In this document: piece by piece, positions 13,701-23,049 of the stretch
Position numbering within the stretch: position 1 is the first letter of the stretch
Layout: each line of letters opens with the position of its first letter
Assembly (NCBI RefSeq): GCF_023343835.1
Contig: NC_064449.1
Location: 1,465,778-1,529,777 of the forward strand
Direction: 5' to 3'
Source: Lagopus muta
Lineage: Eukaryota > Chordata > Aves > Galliformes > Phasianidae
DNA length: 64,000 nucleotides
Made by a program: the position numbers and the translations under genes
The notes under the pieces: model-generated
The model's input: only the letters and a program-made list of their open reading frames with translations
Databases searched by the model: none
Told to the model about the DNA's origin: nothing

Positions 13701-15310
13701 ACCTGCGTCACGGCCTTGGGACGCGGCGGCGGCGGCTCAGGGCCACACGTGGCCCCACTGATGCCAACAGAACCTCAGGACAGTGCCACCAGGAGCCCAC
13801 GGATCCGTCACTTCCATCATCTCCTTCAGTCCCACCCGTGAGAGGGAGATGAGAGCCCCGCAGCGGCGCCCAGCCCATGCAGGGCCATGGGATGCACCGG
13901 GTGCAGCTGGATAAACCTGCACCGCCTGCCCCAAAACTGCCACCGCTCCAAAATCCTTCCTGTAGGACCCCCACCCACAGCCCCCATCTTTTCCCCATCC
14001 TGTGAGGTGGACGTGGCCAGGCCAAGAGATGCGGTCCAGTGGGAAGAATGCAGCCTGATGGGGAGCCTGGAGGAAGGAATGAGATCGGGCCACAGGGTGG
14101 GATCCAGCCGAAGGGATACAGCACAGTGAGGATGGAGGAGTTCAGGGGAGGGCTGCAACCCTATAGGGAATTAGGAACCTGGAGGATGAGATGTGGCTAA
14201 ATCACAGGGCTGCAGCCTCGTGGTAGGACACAGCCCGGCCAAAGGGATGCAGCTGGTGAGGATTTAGGGACCAGGAGGAAGGGATGCAGCCAGGCCACAG
14301 CGATGCAGCCTGGTAGGGACTTAGGATCCTGGTGGGTAGGATGCAACCTGGCCAAAGGGCTGTGGCCATCCCTGATGGAGGTGAGAGCCCAGAGGAAGGG
14401 ATGCAGGCTGACTGGGAGCTCGGAACCCGGAGGAATGGATGCAGCCAGGCCACAGGGATGCAGCTCAGTGGGGAATTAGGAGCCTGGAGCAAGGGATGCA
14501 GCCCCACTGAATGAATGCAGGCTGACGGAGAACTGGGAACCCAAAGGAAGGGATGTGGCCAAACCATAGGGATTGCAGCCCCACGGCCGGGATGCAGACA
14601 GGCCAAAGGGATGCAGCCGATGGGGAGACAGGAGCCCAAAGGAAGGGATGCAGCCAGGCCCAAGGACGCATCCTGATAGGGATTTAGGATCCTGGAGAAA
14701 GGGACGAGGGCAGGCCATGGGGACGCAGCCCCGTGCGGATCAGGCAGCCCGGCCAAAGGGACGCAGCCAGGCGAGGATACAGGAGGCAGCAGGGATGCAG
14801 GCAGGCCGTGGGACGCAGCGCGGGGTCGGACGCGGGGTCCCGGCGGCGGGGATGCGCGCAGGCCGGGGGACACCGAGGGGACACCGCGGTGACACGAAGG
14901 AGGCCCGGCGCGCCCCGGGAGCTGCGGCCGAGCATCCTCCGGAGCCGCGGTCCCCCCTCGGCCACCTGCAGAACGCGCAGCCTCACTCGGCCGCTCCGCA
15001 GCGCCGCGGGGAGCCCGGAGGGGCCGGGGGGGGGGGGGGGGGGGGCGGCACCGGGAGCCGGCGGCTGCGGGAGGGGTGAGATGGGGGTGTACGGAGAGAT
15101 GGGGGGGGGACTGGGGGGGCCCGGCCCTACCTCCAGGGTGCGGATCTCCTTCTGCGTGAGGTCGTTGGAGGCGGCGCACTTGGTGCGGAGCCCCTCCAGG
15201 TTGGAGATGCTGATGTCGATCATGTTCTGGACCAGCTCGCACTGCTGCAGCGCCTTCTGCAAACTCAGCTGCTGCTGCTCCTCGCTCCTCGTCATGTTTT
15301 CCTCATCCAT
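7747..15310 (-). CDS. KSR2: KSR2, N-terminal coding exons 1-4 (5' part of gene; remainder off the left edge)
   Basis: Kinase suppressor of Ras 2 is a scaffold pseudokinase that brings RAF, MEK and ERK together at the plasma membrane. Four coding exons are seen on the minus strand: 15310-15131 (starts [13 protein letters not shown]), 11882-11742, 11010-10860 and 8236-7747. All have GT-AG borders and matching phases (0, 0, 1, 2), giving about 320 codons. Exons 1-3 encode the KSR-specific CA1 region (coiled coil plus SAM-like fold, including [20 protein letters not shown] and [12 protein letters not shown]) that contacts BRAF. Exon 4 carries the proline-rich CA2 stretch ([15 protein letters not shown]) and the motif [12 protein letters not shown], which matches the 14-3-3 site region around KSR1 Ser297. 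The cysteine-rich C1 and pseudokinase exons are not in the window. The start codon matches the human protein as I recall it. The gene is head to head with RFC5. Confidence 0.96.
11395..11735. repeat. Minisatellite in KSR2 intron 2
   Basis: Degenerate tandem units of roughly 35-50 bp built around GGAGATGG, GGATC(A/T)CCAACCCAGGAGA and GATGGATCCCCA. It ends only a few bases from the donor of exon 2 (exon end 11742). Unit length was estimated by eye. Confidence 0.7.
14040..14800. repeat. Minisatellite (~57 bp unit) in KSR2 intron 1
   Basis: Repeating units contain GGAAGGGATGCAGCCAGGCC, CACAGGGATGCAGC and a GGACTTAGGATCCTGG-like segment, spaced about 56-58 bp with shorter sub-repeats. The array keeps a long minus-strand frame open, which is not a gene. 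Confidence 0.75.
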
Positions 15311-15660
15311 CGCTCGCCGCCCCCCCCCCCCCCCCCCCCCCCACTTCCCTCCCGCCCCCCCGCGATCCCCCGGCCGTCCCCCCCCTTCGCCGCCCACCCC
15401 TCCCGCCCCCCCCCCCCAGCCCGCTGCTCAGCCCCTCCGGGGCCCGGCCCGCAGCATCGCCCCGCCGTGCCCACCGCCCGTCCGTGCGGCCGCCTTTCCC
15501 CCCCCCCTCCTCCGGGCGCGGCGGGGCGGGGGCGGGGGCGGCGCGCTCCGGGAGCGCGGGGCCGCGCGTTGGATGCGCGCCGCTCCGCACAGCACCGCAC
15601 CGCACCGCACCGCGGGGAGAGCGCGGCGCAGAGAGAGGGGAGCGGCGGAGGGAGCGGTGG
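14780..15660 (-). promoter_or_regulatory. KSR2: KSR2 CpG island and 5' region
   Basis: Dense CpG sequence around the KSR2 start codon at 15310. On the KSR2 sense strand the DNA upstream of the start is almost pure G tracts: a run of 23 G (15342-15320), nine bases before the ATG, and many G4-G11 tracts up to about 15540. The island probably holds the promoter and 5'UTR. Short GCACCGCACC repeats lie at about 15592-15612. No TATA box was seen. Edges are by eye. Confidence 0.65.
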
Positions 15661-15699
15661 GGAGTGGTGCTGCAGAGGATGGGAGGAGGATCGGGTCCG

Positions 15700-16270
15700 G
15701 GGGGGGCCTATGGGGTGTTGAGGGGCAATGGGGTGAGGGGGCTATTGGGGGCCTATGGGGTGGTGGGAGGCTGTGAGGTAAACGGGGTTGGGAGATAATG
15801 TGGGGCTACGGGAGGTTGGAGGGTAAGGGGATCTGTGGGGTGCTGGGGGGCTAGGGGGCGGTGGGATGCCTTGGAGTAATGGGGTTATAGGGGGCTATGG
15901 GGTGATGGGGAGGGTATTGGGTTATGGGGGGTTAGGGGGTTATAGGGGGCTATGGGGTGATGGGGAGGGTATTGGGTTGTGGGGGCTAGGGGGTCACAGG
16001 GGGCTATGGGGTGATGGAAGGGTATTGGGTTGTGGGGGGCTCTGGGGTCATAAGGGGCTATGGGGTGATGGGGAGGGTATTGGGTTATGGGGGGCTAGGG
16101 GGTTATAGGAGGCTATGGGGTGATGGGGAGGGTATTGGGTTATGGGGGGCTAGGGGGTTATAGGGGGCTATGGGGTGATGGAAGGGTATTGGGTTATGGG
16201 GGGTTAAGGGGTTATAGGGGGCTATGGGGTGATGGGGAGGGTATTGGGTTGTGGGGGGCTGTGGGGTGTT
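15700..16270. repeat. G-rich minisatellite (~55 bp unit) between KSR2 and RFC5
   Basis: About seven near-identical units built from GGCTATGGGGTGATGGGG, AGGGTATTGGGTTATGGGGG and GCTAGGGGGTTATAGG, repeating every ~55 bp from about 15890 to 16265, with a more degenerate start from 15700. It is guanine-rich on the plus strand. Confidence 0.85.
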
Positions 16271-17230
16271 GGCAATCTATTGTATAGTGAGGGGCTATGG
16301 GGAAATGGGGGTTGTGATGTAGTGGGGGGTTATGGGATATTTGGGGGTGGAGGCTGTGGGGTAACGAATGTCTGTATGGTAATGGTGGGCTATGATGTAA
16401 TGTGGGGGACTGTGGGGGGCACAGTGCCATGGAGGCCTATGGTATAAATATGGGACACTGGTGCAGTGGGTGCAATACGGGGGTCCTGGTGCAATTGGGG
16501 GGGGGGGGGTCCCAGTGCAGTGGGAGCCCTTGTACAAGAGAGGATTGACATAAGCAGGGGGTCAGGGTGAAAATGGGGGTCTGGTGCAATGGGGCATCTC
16601 TCTGCAATGATGGGGGGTGGACAGTGTGCAACACAGGTGCTGGTGCAGTGGGGGACCCTCCAGCAATGGGAGCCTGGCTGTAACGGGGGGGGGAAGGGGA
16701 GAGGACACTGCTGCAAATCCTCCCCAGCCCCACGTGCCCCCTGCATCTCCATCTCCCAGCACCCAGAGCTGATTTTTCCCTATAGGGGAAAAAGTGGGGT
16801 CACGGTTCCTGCCAGACCCGTGGGGATGTGGCATTAAGGGTCAGTGGGCACGGTGAGGGGGGGCTGCAGGGGCCTTGGGGATCGGAGAGGTCTTTTTCTT
16901 CCCTGCAGGAGTAAGGGGTGAGCATTTGCTGTTTGCGGGCAGTTTGTGAAGGCAAATATTGAAATATTGCCTGGGTTTGAGCTGCAGTGCAATTTCTGTC
17001 ACTAACTGGAGCGCAGAAAAAAGGAGGAAAAACAAAACATGGGGAAATGTTATCTCCTGATGGCTCCTGTGGTTAATGGGGACGTTCAGTAACCACCACA
17101 GAGATAACGGCTCTCTGTGCTCAGATGTTGTTTCCCATAACATCCATCTGTACTGGATGCTGTACGTGGGTGCTACACTCACAGGGAGGAAAGGGTGGGA
17201 TGGGGTGGTCCCACGTGGCACAGAACATCC
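16270..17230. other. KSR2-RFC5 intergenic sequence, no gene seen
   Basis: It starts with decayed G-rich repeat DNA including a G run at 16498-16509, then less repetitive DNA. The part at about 16900-17160 has moderate AT content (TTGAAATATTGCCTGGG) and is unique. No exon, RNA gene or mobile element was recognised. Confidence 0.5.
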
Positions 17231-17234
17231 TGCT

Positions 17235-18175
17235 GTGTGCCCTTCAGAAATGGGTGGGAGGGGGGGGAGATGGGGCTGGGGATGGGATGGAGTGGGGATG
17301 GAATCAGGTGGGGTGGGGGTTGGGATGGGGATTGGAATTGGGATGGGGATGGGGTGGGGATTGGATGGGATGGGATGAGGATGGGGATGGGGTGGGGATT
17401 GGATGGGATGGGATGAGGATGGGGATGGGATGGGGATTGGAATTGGGATGGGGATGGATGGGGATTGGAATTGGGATGGGGGTTGGATGAGGATGGGGAT
17501 GGGATGGGGATTGGATGGGATGGGGATGGGGATGGAATGGGGGTTGGATGAGGATGGGGATGGGATGGGGATTGGATGGGATGGAGATGGGATGGGATGG
17601 GGATGGGGATGGGAAGGAGGTGGGGTTGGGGTAGGATGGGATTGGAATAGGGATAAGGATGGGATTGGGATGAGAATTGGGGTGAGGATGGGATGGGATG
17701 GGGATAAGGATGGGACTGGGATGAGAATGGGGATGGGATGGGGTGATGTGGGGACGGGTATGGGATGAAAGAAGGGTGGGGATGAAATGGGATGAAAATG
17801 AGGATGGGATGGGATGGGGATGAGATGGGATGGGATGGGAATGAGATGGGATGGTTTGACAATGAGGATGGGGGTGGGGTGGGATGGAAATGAAGATGGA
17901 GATGGGGATGGGAAGGAGGTGGGGATGGGATGGAATGGGATTGGGGTGGGAATGGGATGGGGGTATGGATAAGGATGGGATTGGGATGAGAATGGGGATG
18001 GGATAGAGTGATGGGGGATAGGAATGGGAATGGAGATGGGATGAAATGAGGATGGGGTGGGGTGGGGGTGGGACAGCGATGGAGATGGGGATGGGATGGG
18101 GTGGGGATGAAATGGGGATGGGGTGGAGTTGGGGGTGGGGATGGATGGGGTCGGATGGGGATGAAGTAGAGTCGA
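17235..18175. repeat. ~0.94 kb GGGGAT/GGGATT minisatellite
   Basis: Almost uninterrupted short units such as GGGATGGGGATGGGGATTGG and GGATGGGATGGGATGAGGAT, purine-rich on the plus strand and pyrimidine-rich on the minus. The minus strand stays open as Pro/Ser/His/Ile-rich frames (up to 456 codons), an artefact of the missing stop codons. Confidence 0.9.
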
Positions 18176-18329
18176 ACAGAGTGCAGCACAGCACAACAGA
18201 ACGCAGTGCATGCCGCTAGGCCAAGAAGGGGACAGCCTGCAGCGATGTGCCCACAGCCCTGTGCGTGCTGCAGGTAGCAGGAGCAGAGCTGGGAGCAGCA
18301 GCCCTGCGCCGTCCCGCTGGACCCCTCGG

Positions 18330-18497
18330 ACAGCTGGAATTATTCATTTCCTTCTTTATCGGCGTCTGGATTTTGTAAATGGACCAAATGTGCGCGTCGT
18401 TACTCAGCAACATCAACCGCTTCATTCCTTAACCAGAAGTTGTGCTCAGCACAATCAGTTTATATCAAATGCAGCTTGTAATTACTTAATTCAGCCC
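18330..18497. other. AT-rich unique island upstream of RFC5, candidate conserved element
   Basis: A sharp switch from G-rich satellite to AT-rich unique sequence about 390-550 bp upstream of the RFC5 start. It contains TTATTCATTTCC, TTTATATCAAATG and TAATTACTTAATT (18479-18491), the last being two overlapping homeodomain-type cores. The regulatory role is inferred. Confidence 0.35.
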
Positions 18498-18539
18498 GGC
18501 TGCTCTTCCTGCACGGCTGTGAGCTCAGAGCCCCCCCGG

Positions 18540-19060
18540 CTCCCGCAGGGGGAGGAAGGGGCCGCGGCCACCTCTGTGCCACTCCGCTGTACGCTGGGAC
18601 CGAGGAAACAGAGCGGGGACGGAGCAGCCCAAAGGCAGAGCGGTGCGGCACCACCCGCGGCACGACGCTTTGCTTCGGCGCCCCCCACACCGAACGCGGC
18701 CCCGCGCCCCGCCGAGCTCCGCCCGCCCGCACCTTCGCTCTCCCGCCACCGGCGGCGCTCCACCCCGTTCCCGCGCTCCCCGCCCCGGTTTCCCAGGCTC
18801 CGCCCCTTTTTTCCCAGGCCCCGCCCCCTCCGCGCCGTTCCCGCGCTCCCGCCGCTCTCGCGAGGCCGCGCGCGGTGCCATGGCGGGGCCGTGCGGGAGG
18901 AACCTGCCGTGGTGCGGGGCGGGCGGTGGGACGGGGAGCGGGGGGGGAAGGAGGCGGTTCGGGCCGCGCCGCTGAGCTCTGCGCCCCGCAGGGTGGAGAA
19001 GTACCGTCCGCGGGCGCTGTCGGAGCTGGTGTCGCACCGGGACATCCTCAGCACCAGTGA
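18540..19060 (+). promoter_or_regulatory. RFC5: RFC5 CpG-island promoter
   Basis: CpG-dense sequence around the RFC5 start. The 15-mer CGTTCCCGCGCTCCC occurs twice, at 18766-18780 and 18836-18850, and its TTCCCGC core resembles E2F sites, which would suit an S-phase clamp-loader gene. The palindrome CTCGCGAG (18857-18864) matches the core of the TCTCGCGAGA promoter element of CpG-island genes. GC boxes (CCGCCCC) lie between them. No TATA box was seen. Confidence 0.65.
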
Positions 19061-21458
19061 GTGCCGGGACCCCGCCGAGGGGATGCCCGGAGCCCCCCGC
19101 GCCCCCCTCCCAACCCCTCGCTCTCCCCGAGTCCCTGCACCCCTCCCGGCTCCTTGCCCCCTCTCGTACCTCTCCCTGCGCCCACCTCCAAGCACCCGCG
19201 ACCTCCCCCGTGCTTCCTTCCTCCCGCCGTGCCCTCGAGCCCTCCAAGCCACTGTGTCCCCTCCCAGTTCCATGTCCCCACCAATGCCCGGTACCCCCCC
19301 CCCCCTCCATGTCCCTCCAACCCCCCCTGCCCCCGGTCCCCTGTAACACCCCCAGTCCCGTGTCCCCCAAGTCCCCGTGCCCCCTCCCAAGCCACTACGA
19401 CTTTCCTATTGCCCCCCCATTGCCCTCCCCAAGCCTCTGTGTCCCTCCCATGCCACTGTGCACCCTCCAATCCCCTATGCTCCTGTACCTCCACAACCTC
19501 CCCCCTTCCCTCCCCAAGGCCCCCTACCCCCAGCCGTGTCCTTGTGTCCTCCAATCCCCCGTGAGCCCCATCAGGCCCCCAAAGTCCCCGCGTCCCCCCC
19601 TCCTCCCAGTCCAGCGGTTCATCAGTGAGGACAGGCTGCCCCACCTCCTGCTCTATGGCCCCCCTGGCACCGGGAAGACCTCCACCATCCTGGCTTGTGC
19701 ACGGCAGCTCTACCGCGAGCGGGAGTTCAGCTCCATGGTGCTGGAGGTACGAGGGGGGTCCTGGGGATGGGGGGGGGGCGCTCAGCTTTGGAACCCCACG
19801 CCCCCACCACCGCCTCCATCCCCGCAGCTGAATGCATCGGATGACCGTGGCATCGACATCGTTCGAGGGCCCATCCTGAGCTTTGCCAGCACCAGGACCA
19901 TCTTCAAGTGGGTGGGGGGGCACCGAGGTGGGAGGGGAGGATCAGGATGCAGGAGGAAGGGATAAGGACAAGCAGATGAGGACAGCAGTACGGGGACAGC
20001 GGGGCAGCACGGATGCTGGCCCAAAGGGGAAAAGTGTGCACAGAGTACTTCCACACTGGGAAGAAGCATCTCCATGTGCCATTAACCCCCAGCCCTGCAG
20101 CCTCTGAGAGGCAGCTGGCAGCAAAGCCCCCTCGTCTCGCTCTGTCCCAGGAAAGGCTTCAAGCTCGTCATCCTGGATGAAGCTGATGCCATGACACAGG
20201 ATGCACAGAATGCTCTGCGGCGAGGTCAGGGGTGAGGGGTGGCACTCCTGGTTTCCCCTCATCACACGGGGCTGCAGCCATGGGCTCCAGCCTCTCTCCC
20301 CTGCTCTTATGCAGTGATCGAGAAGTTCACTGAGAACACCCGCTTTTGCCTCATCTGCAACTACCTCTCCAAGATCATCCCTGCCCTGCAGTCCCGCTGC
20401 ACCCGCTTCCGCTTCGGGCCCCTCACCCCAGAGCTGATGGTGCCCCGGCTGCAGCACGTCATCCAGGAGGAGGGGTGAGATGGGGGGCCCTGCCGTGCCC
20501 TGCTCCCCCCCAGGGCCAGGCGCTGCAGCCCCGTCTCCCACCCCAGGGTGGACGTGAGTGAGGATGGGATGAAGGCGCTGGTGACCCTCTCGAGCGGAGA
20601 CATGCGCAGAGCCCTCAACATCCTGCAGGTACCCGCTTTGCCACCTCAGGCCCCACAGTTGGCCCACGGGCAGAGAGCTCTTCCTCCCTCCTCCTCTTCC
20701 TCAGAGCACCTCCATGGCCTTTGGGAAAGTGACGGAGGAGAACGTCTACACCTGCACAGGACACCCCCTCAAGGCTGACATCGCCAACATCCTCGACTGG
20801 ATGCTCAACCAGAACTTCTCCACCGCCTACCGCAGTATCCTTTGCTCCTCTGCTTTGGGTTTGAGCCCCGTTGGGGTTAAGTCCTCTTTGCCTCCTGCTG
20901 TGGCAGAGGCAGGGTGGGTTCGTGCTGCGCTGTGGGAAGGGCTCCACTCCCCATTGGGGTGTTGGGTGGTGCAGGGATGCGTGAGAAGCCCCTTCACTTC
21001 CTGCCATCAGAAATCATGGAGCTGAAGACACTGAAGGGCCTGGCTCTGCAGGACATCCTCACCGAGATCCACCTCTTTGTGCACAGAGGTGGGGGTTCTG
21101 TGGGGCCGGCTCCCAGCACGCCGCTCTCAGCCCTGCACTGATTCACATCTCTTTCTCCCTGCAGTTGATTTCCCACCCTCAGTCCGCATCCAGCTGCTGA
21201 TCAAGATGGCAGACATTGAGTAAGTAAACATTTTGGGGTGCTGCTCCCCTAACACGCCGAGCTGCTGCTGGGAGACAATATCCCTGGTGCACATCCGTGC
21301 GCTGTTTGCTTCACCGTGCTGCTGGTGCACACAGCTGAACTGGCTGTGCCTCCTGCTGCAGGTACCGGCTGGCTGCAGGCACCAGCGAGAAGGTGCAGCT
21401 GAGCTCCCTCATCGCAGCATTCCAGGTCACCAGGGACCTGATCGTGGCTGAAGCGTGA
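18880..21458 (+). CDS. RFC5: RFC5, replication factor C subunit 5 (complete, 11 coding exons)
   Basis: An AAA+ subunit of the RFC clamp loader (and of its alternative forms), which opens and loads PCNA at primer-template junctions in the nucleus. CDS exons: 18880-18911, 18992-19056, 19610-19746, 19828-19907, 20151-20224, 20315-20474, 20547-20628, 20705-20834, 21011-21088, 21165-21219, 21362-21458; total 990 nt, 329 aa. Walker A (GPPGTGKTS) is in exon 3, Walker B (ILDEADAM) in exon 5, the RFC-family SRC motif (QSRCTRFRF) in exon 6, and the sensor-2 region ([10 protein letters not shown]) in exon 7. The C-terminal collar helices end ...[10 protein letters not shown]. It is nearly collinear with human RFC5 (340 aa); the short N-terminus ([11 protein letters not shown]) is the main difference. 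Introns are tiny, several of 72-81 bp. It is tail to tail with WSB2. Confidence 0.98.
19060..19609. repeat. C-rich low-complexity/minisatellite intron 2 of RFC5
   Basis: Runs of CCCCC with phrases like GTGCCCCCTCCCAAGCC and CCATGTCCC recur at irregular spacing throughout this intron. It is the only repeat-filled intron of RFC5. No other feature was seen. Confidence 0.6.
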
Positions 21459-22544
21459 GTCGGGCAGGGGCTGCCCCACGTCTGCTCTGTGTGCTTTGTG
21501 GTTCCTTTCTGCACGCCTCAGGCATGCAGCCCAAGGGACAAAAGACAGGCAGCGTTGTGTCTACGCTTCATTGGGAAATGCAAATATCTCTGAAGCCAAG
21601 CAGGTTGTTGCAGTGGTCTTTTGTTTCCTCCCCCTATCACAATGGCAGAAAGGAGCAAGTCGAGCCTCCCCCCCATGCCTGCATCCCATTGCAAATAGCT
21701 CCTGGCTTGGGCTTTGGTCCACACTGCTTTCCACAGCACATGGGGAAGAACTCAAAGTACAACCCAGCTGACCTTGTAGAGCTCAGCACAGCTTAACCAC
21801 GCTGCTGGTGGGTTGTGGAGCAGCTGTCACGCACCCACACGGGCTGCAGCGTTCCTGGGGCCCTCCTATGCAGGGCAGCACTGCTCCAGCTGCTCACATG
21901 CTGAGGAAGACAAGCATGGCAGGCTGGGGCTGTGGTTTTCGCCGCCCTGTTGCTCAGACAGGAAGGCAAGGAGGCTGCACTGGGACAGAGCACTTCCGTG
22001 CAGTGACAGCCCCTGTGACAATGGTAGCATGCGGGTTTGTAGGTCACATCGCTACCTGAAGCACTAAGGAAACACCAGCTCTGTAGGCTTAACTGCTTGC
22101 AAAGGAAAGCATCCCAAGGAGCAGCTCTGAGGACATTCCCCAGCTTCTCCACCAGCTGGGTCAGCCCAGGGCTCTTGCACAGTCTGGTAACACACAGGGG
22201 ATGCTGCACGTGCCGTCCCTGCAGCCACCAGCTCAGCTGCAGCAAGCCACACACACGAGCCCACTGCATGCACAGCACAGCAGGTCTGCACACCAGCAGC
22301 AAGCTGCTCAGTGCCAAGTCCTACAGGCAGGCGTGGGGGTGGGAAAAGCAGCCAAGGAATGAAAGCAGGGGGCTGCATGAAGCCATGTCCTGCTCTCACA
22401 GTTACACACGAGGATGGATCCTCCCCAGCACCCACCACTGTCCATCTGCTGCTCTGACTGACTCAGAGCTGCAGCATAGGAGGGCTGGGGGCCCTGCGCC
22501 CCAGCCAGGCTTCCCCAGTTCACTTCTACAAGCAACAAGGGAAG
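21459..22544. other. RFC5 3' region and RFC5-WSB2 tail-to-tail intergenic DNA
   Basis: It follows the RFC5 stop and precedes the WSB2 poly(A) signal. I found no clear AATAAA or ATTAAA on the plus strand, so the RFC5 mRNA end is not placed. The sequence looks unique, with no repeat, and the open frames across it do not resemble a protein I know. Confidence 0.5.
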
Positions 22545-23049
22545 GAGTGAGGAATCATCTTTTATTCTGTCACTGCTGTCATTCAGCCTGCAGAGACCGG
22601 CTCATGTTTGTCATGCCCAGACCCTGAGAGCAGCAGAGCCCACATCCCTCCAGGAACCAAGGTACAGGCTGCTCCTGGCGCAGGGTGCTGTTGTCAGGGA
22701 TGGCTGTGGCCCCAAATTTGTACTGACAAACACTTGCTCAGACTGCAGCTGCTAATCTTCACCCCACAACATTGCACTTGGAAGCAAAAGCACCTGACCC
22801 AAAACTTGCAAATAGCAGGAGGACAGGGGGACCAGAGCTGTCCCCAGGTTGTGCCGTGCCCCTTGCACTCTGCAAGCATTTTTGCTGGGTTCTAGTATTA
22901 TTACACAAAAAAATACCTCCACGTTCACAGACGGCCCCAAAACGAGGGGAGCAACAGTCCTGCCCCACAGCTCACAAGCCTCTGGTGCTCTGCGGGGCAG
23001 CCAGCCCTACCAGGAGGCAGAGGGCTCTCACCTCCGTGTCTCTGATACC
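22545..23049 (-). promoter_or_regulatory. WSB2: WSB2 3'UTR with poly(A) signal
   Basis: On the minus strand an AATAAA hexamer lies at 22566-22561, 484 nt after the stop codon. A GT-rich stretch follows (TTGTTGCTTGTAG on the minus strand, about 22540-22528), a usual downstream element. The assignment rests on position and signal quality. Confidence 0.7.

Noticed and set aside
14202-15242. 346-codon minus-strand open frame over KSR2 intron 1
   Set aside because: It reads through the ~57-bp minisatellite and part of exon 1 in the wrong frame. The Pro/Ala/Ser-rich product repeats with the DNA unit and resembles no known protein.
16841-18211. 456-codon and overlapping 336- and 296-codon minus-strand frames rich in Pro/Ser/His/Ile
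   Set aside because: They are translations of the GGGGAT satellite, which lacks stop codons in all three frames of that strand.
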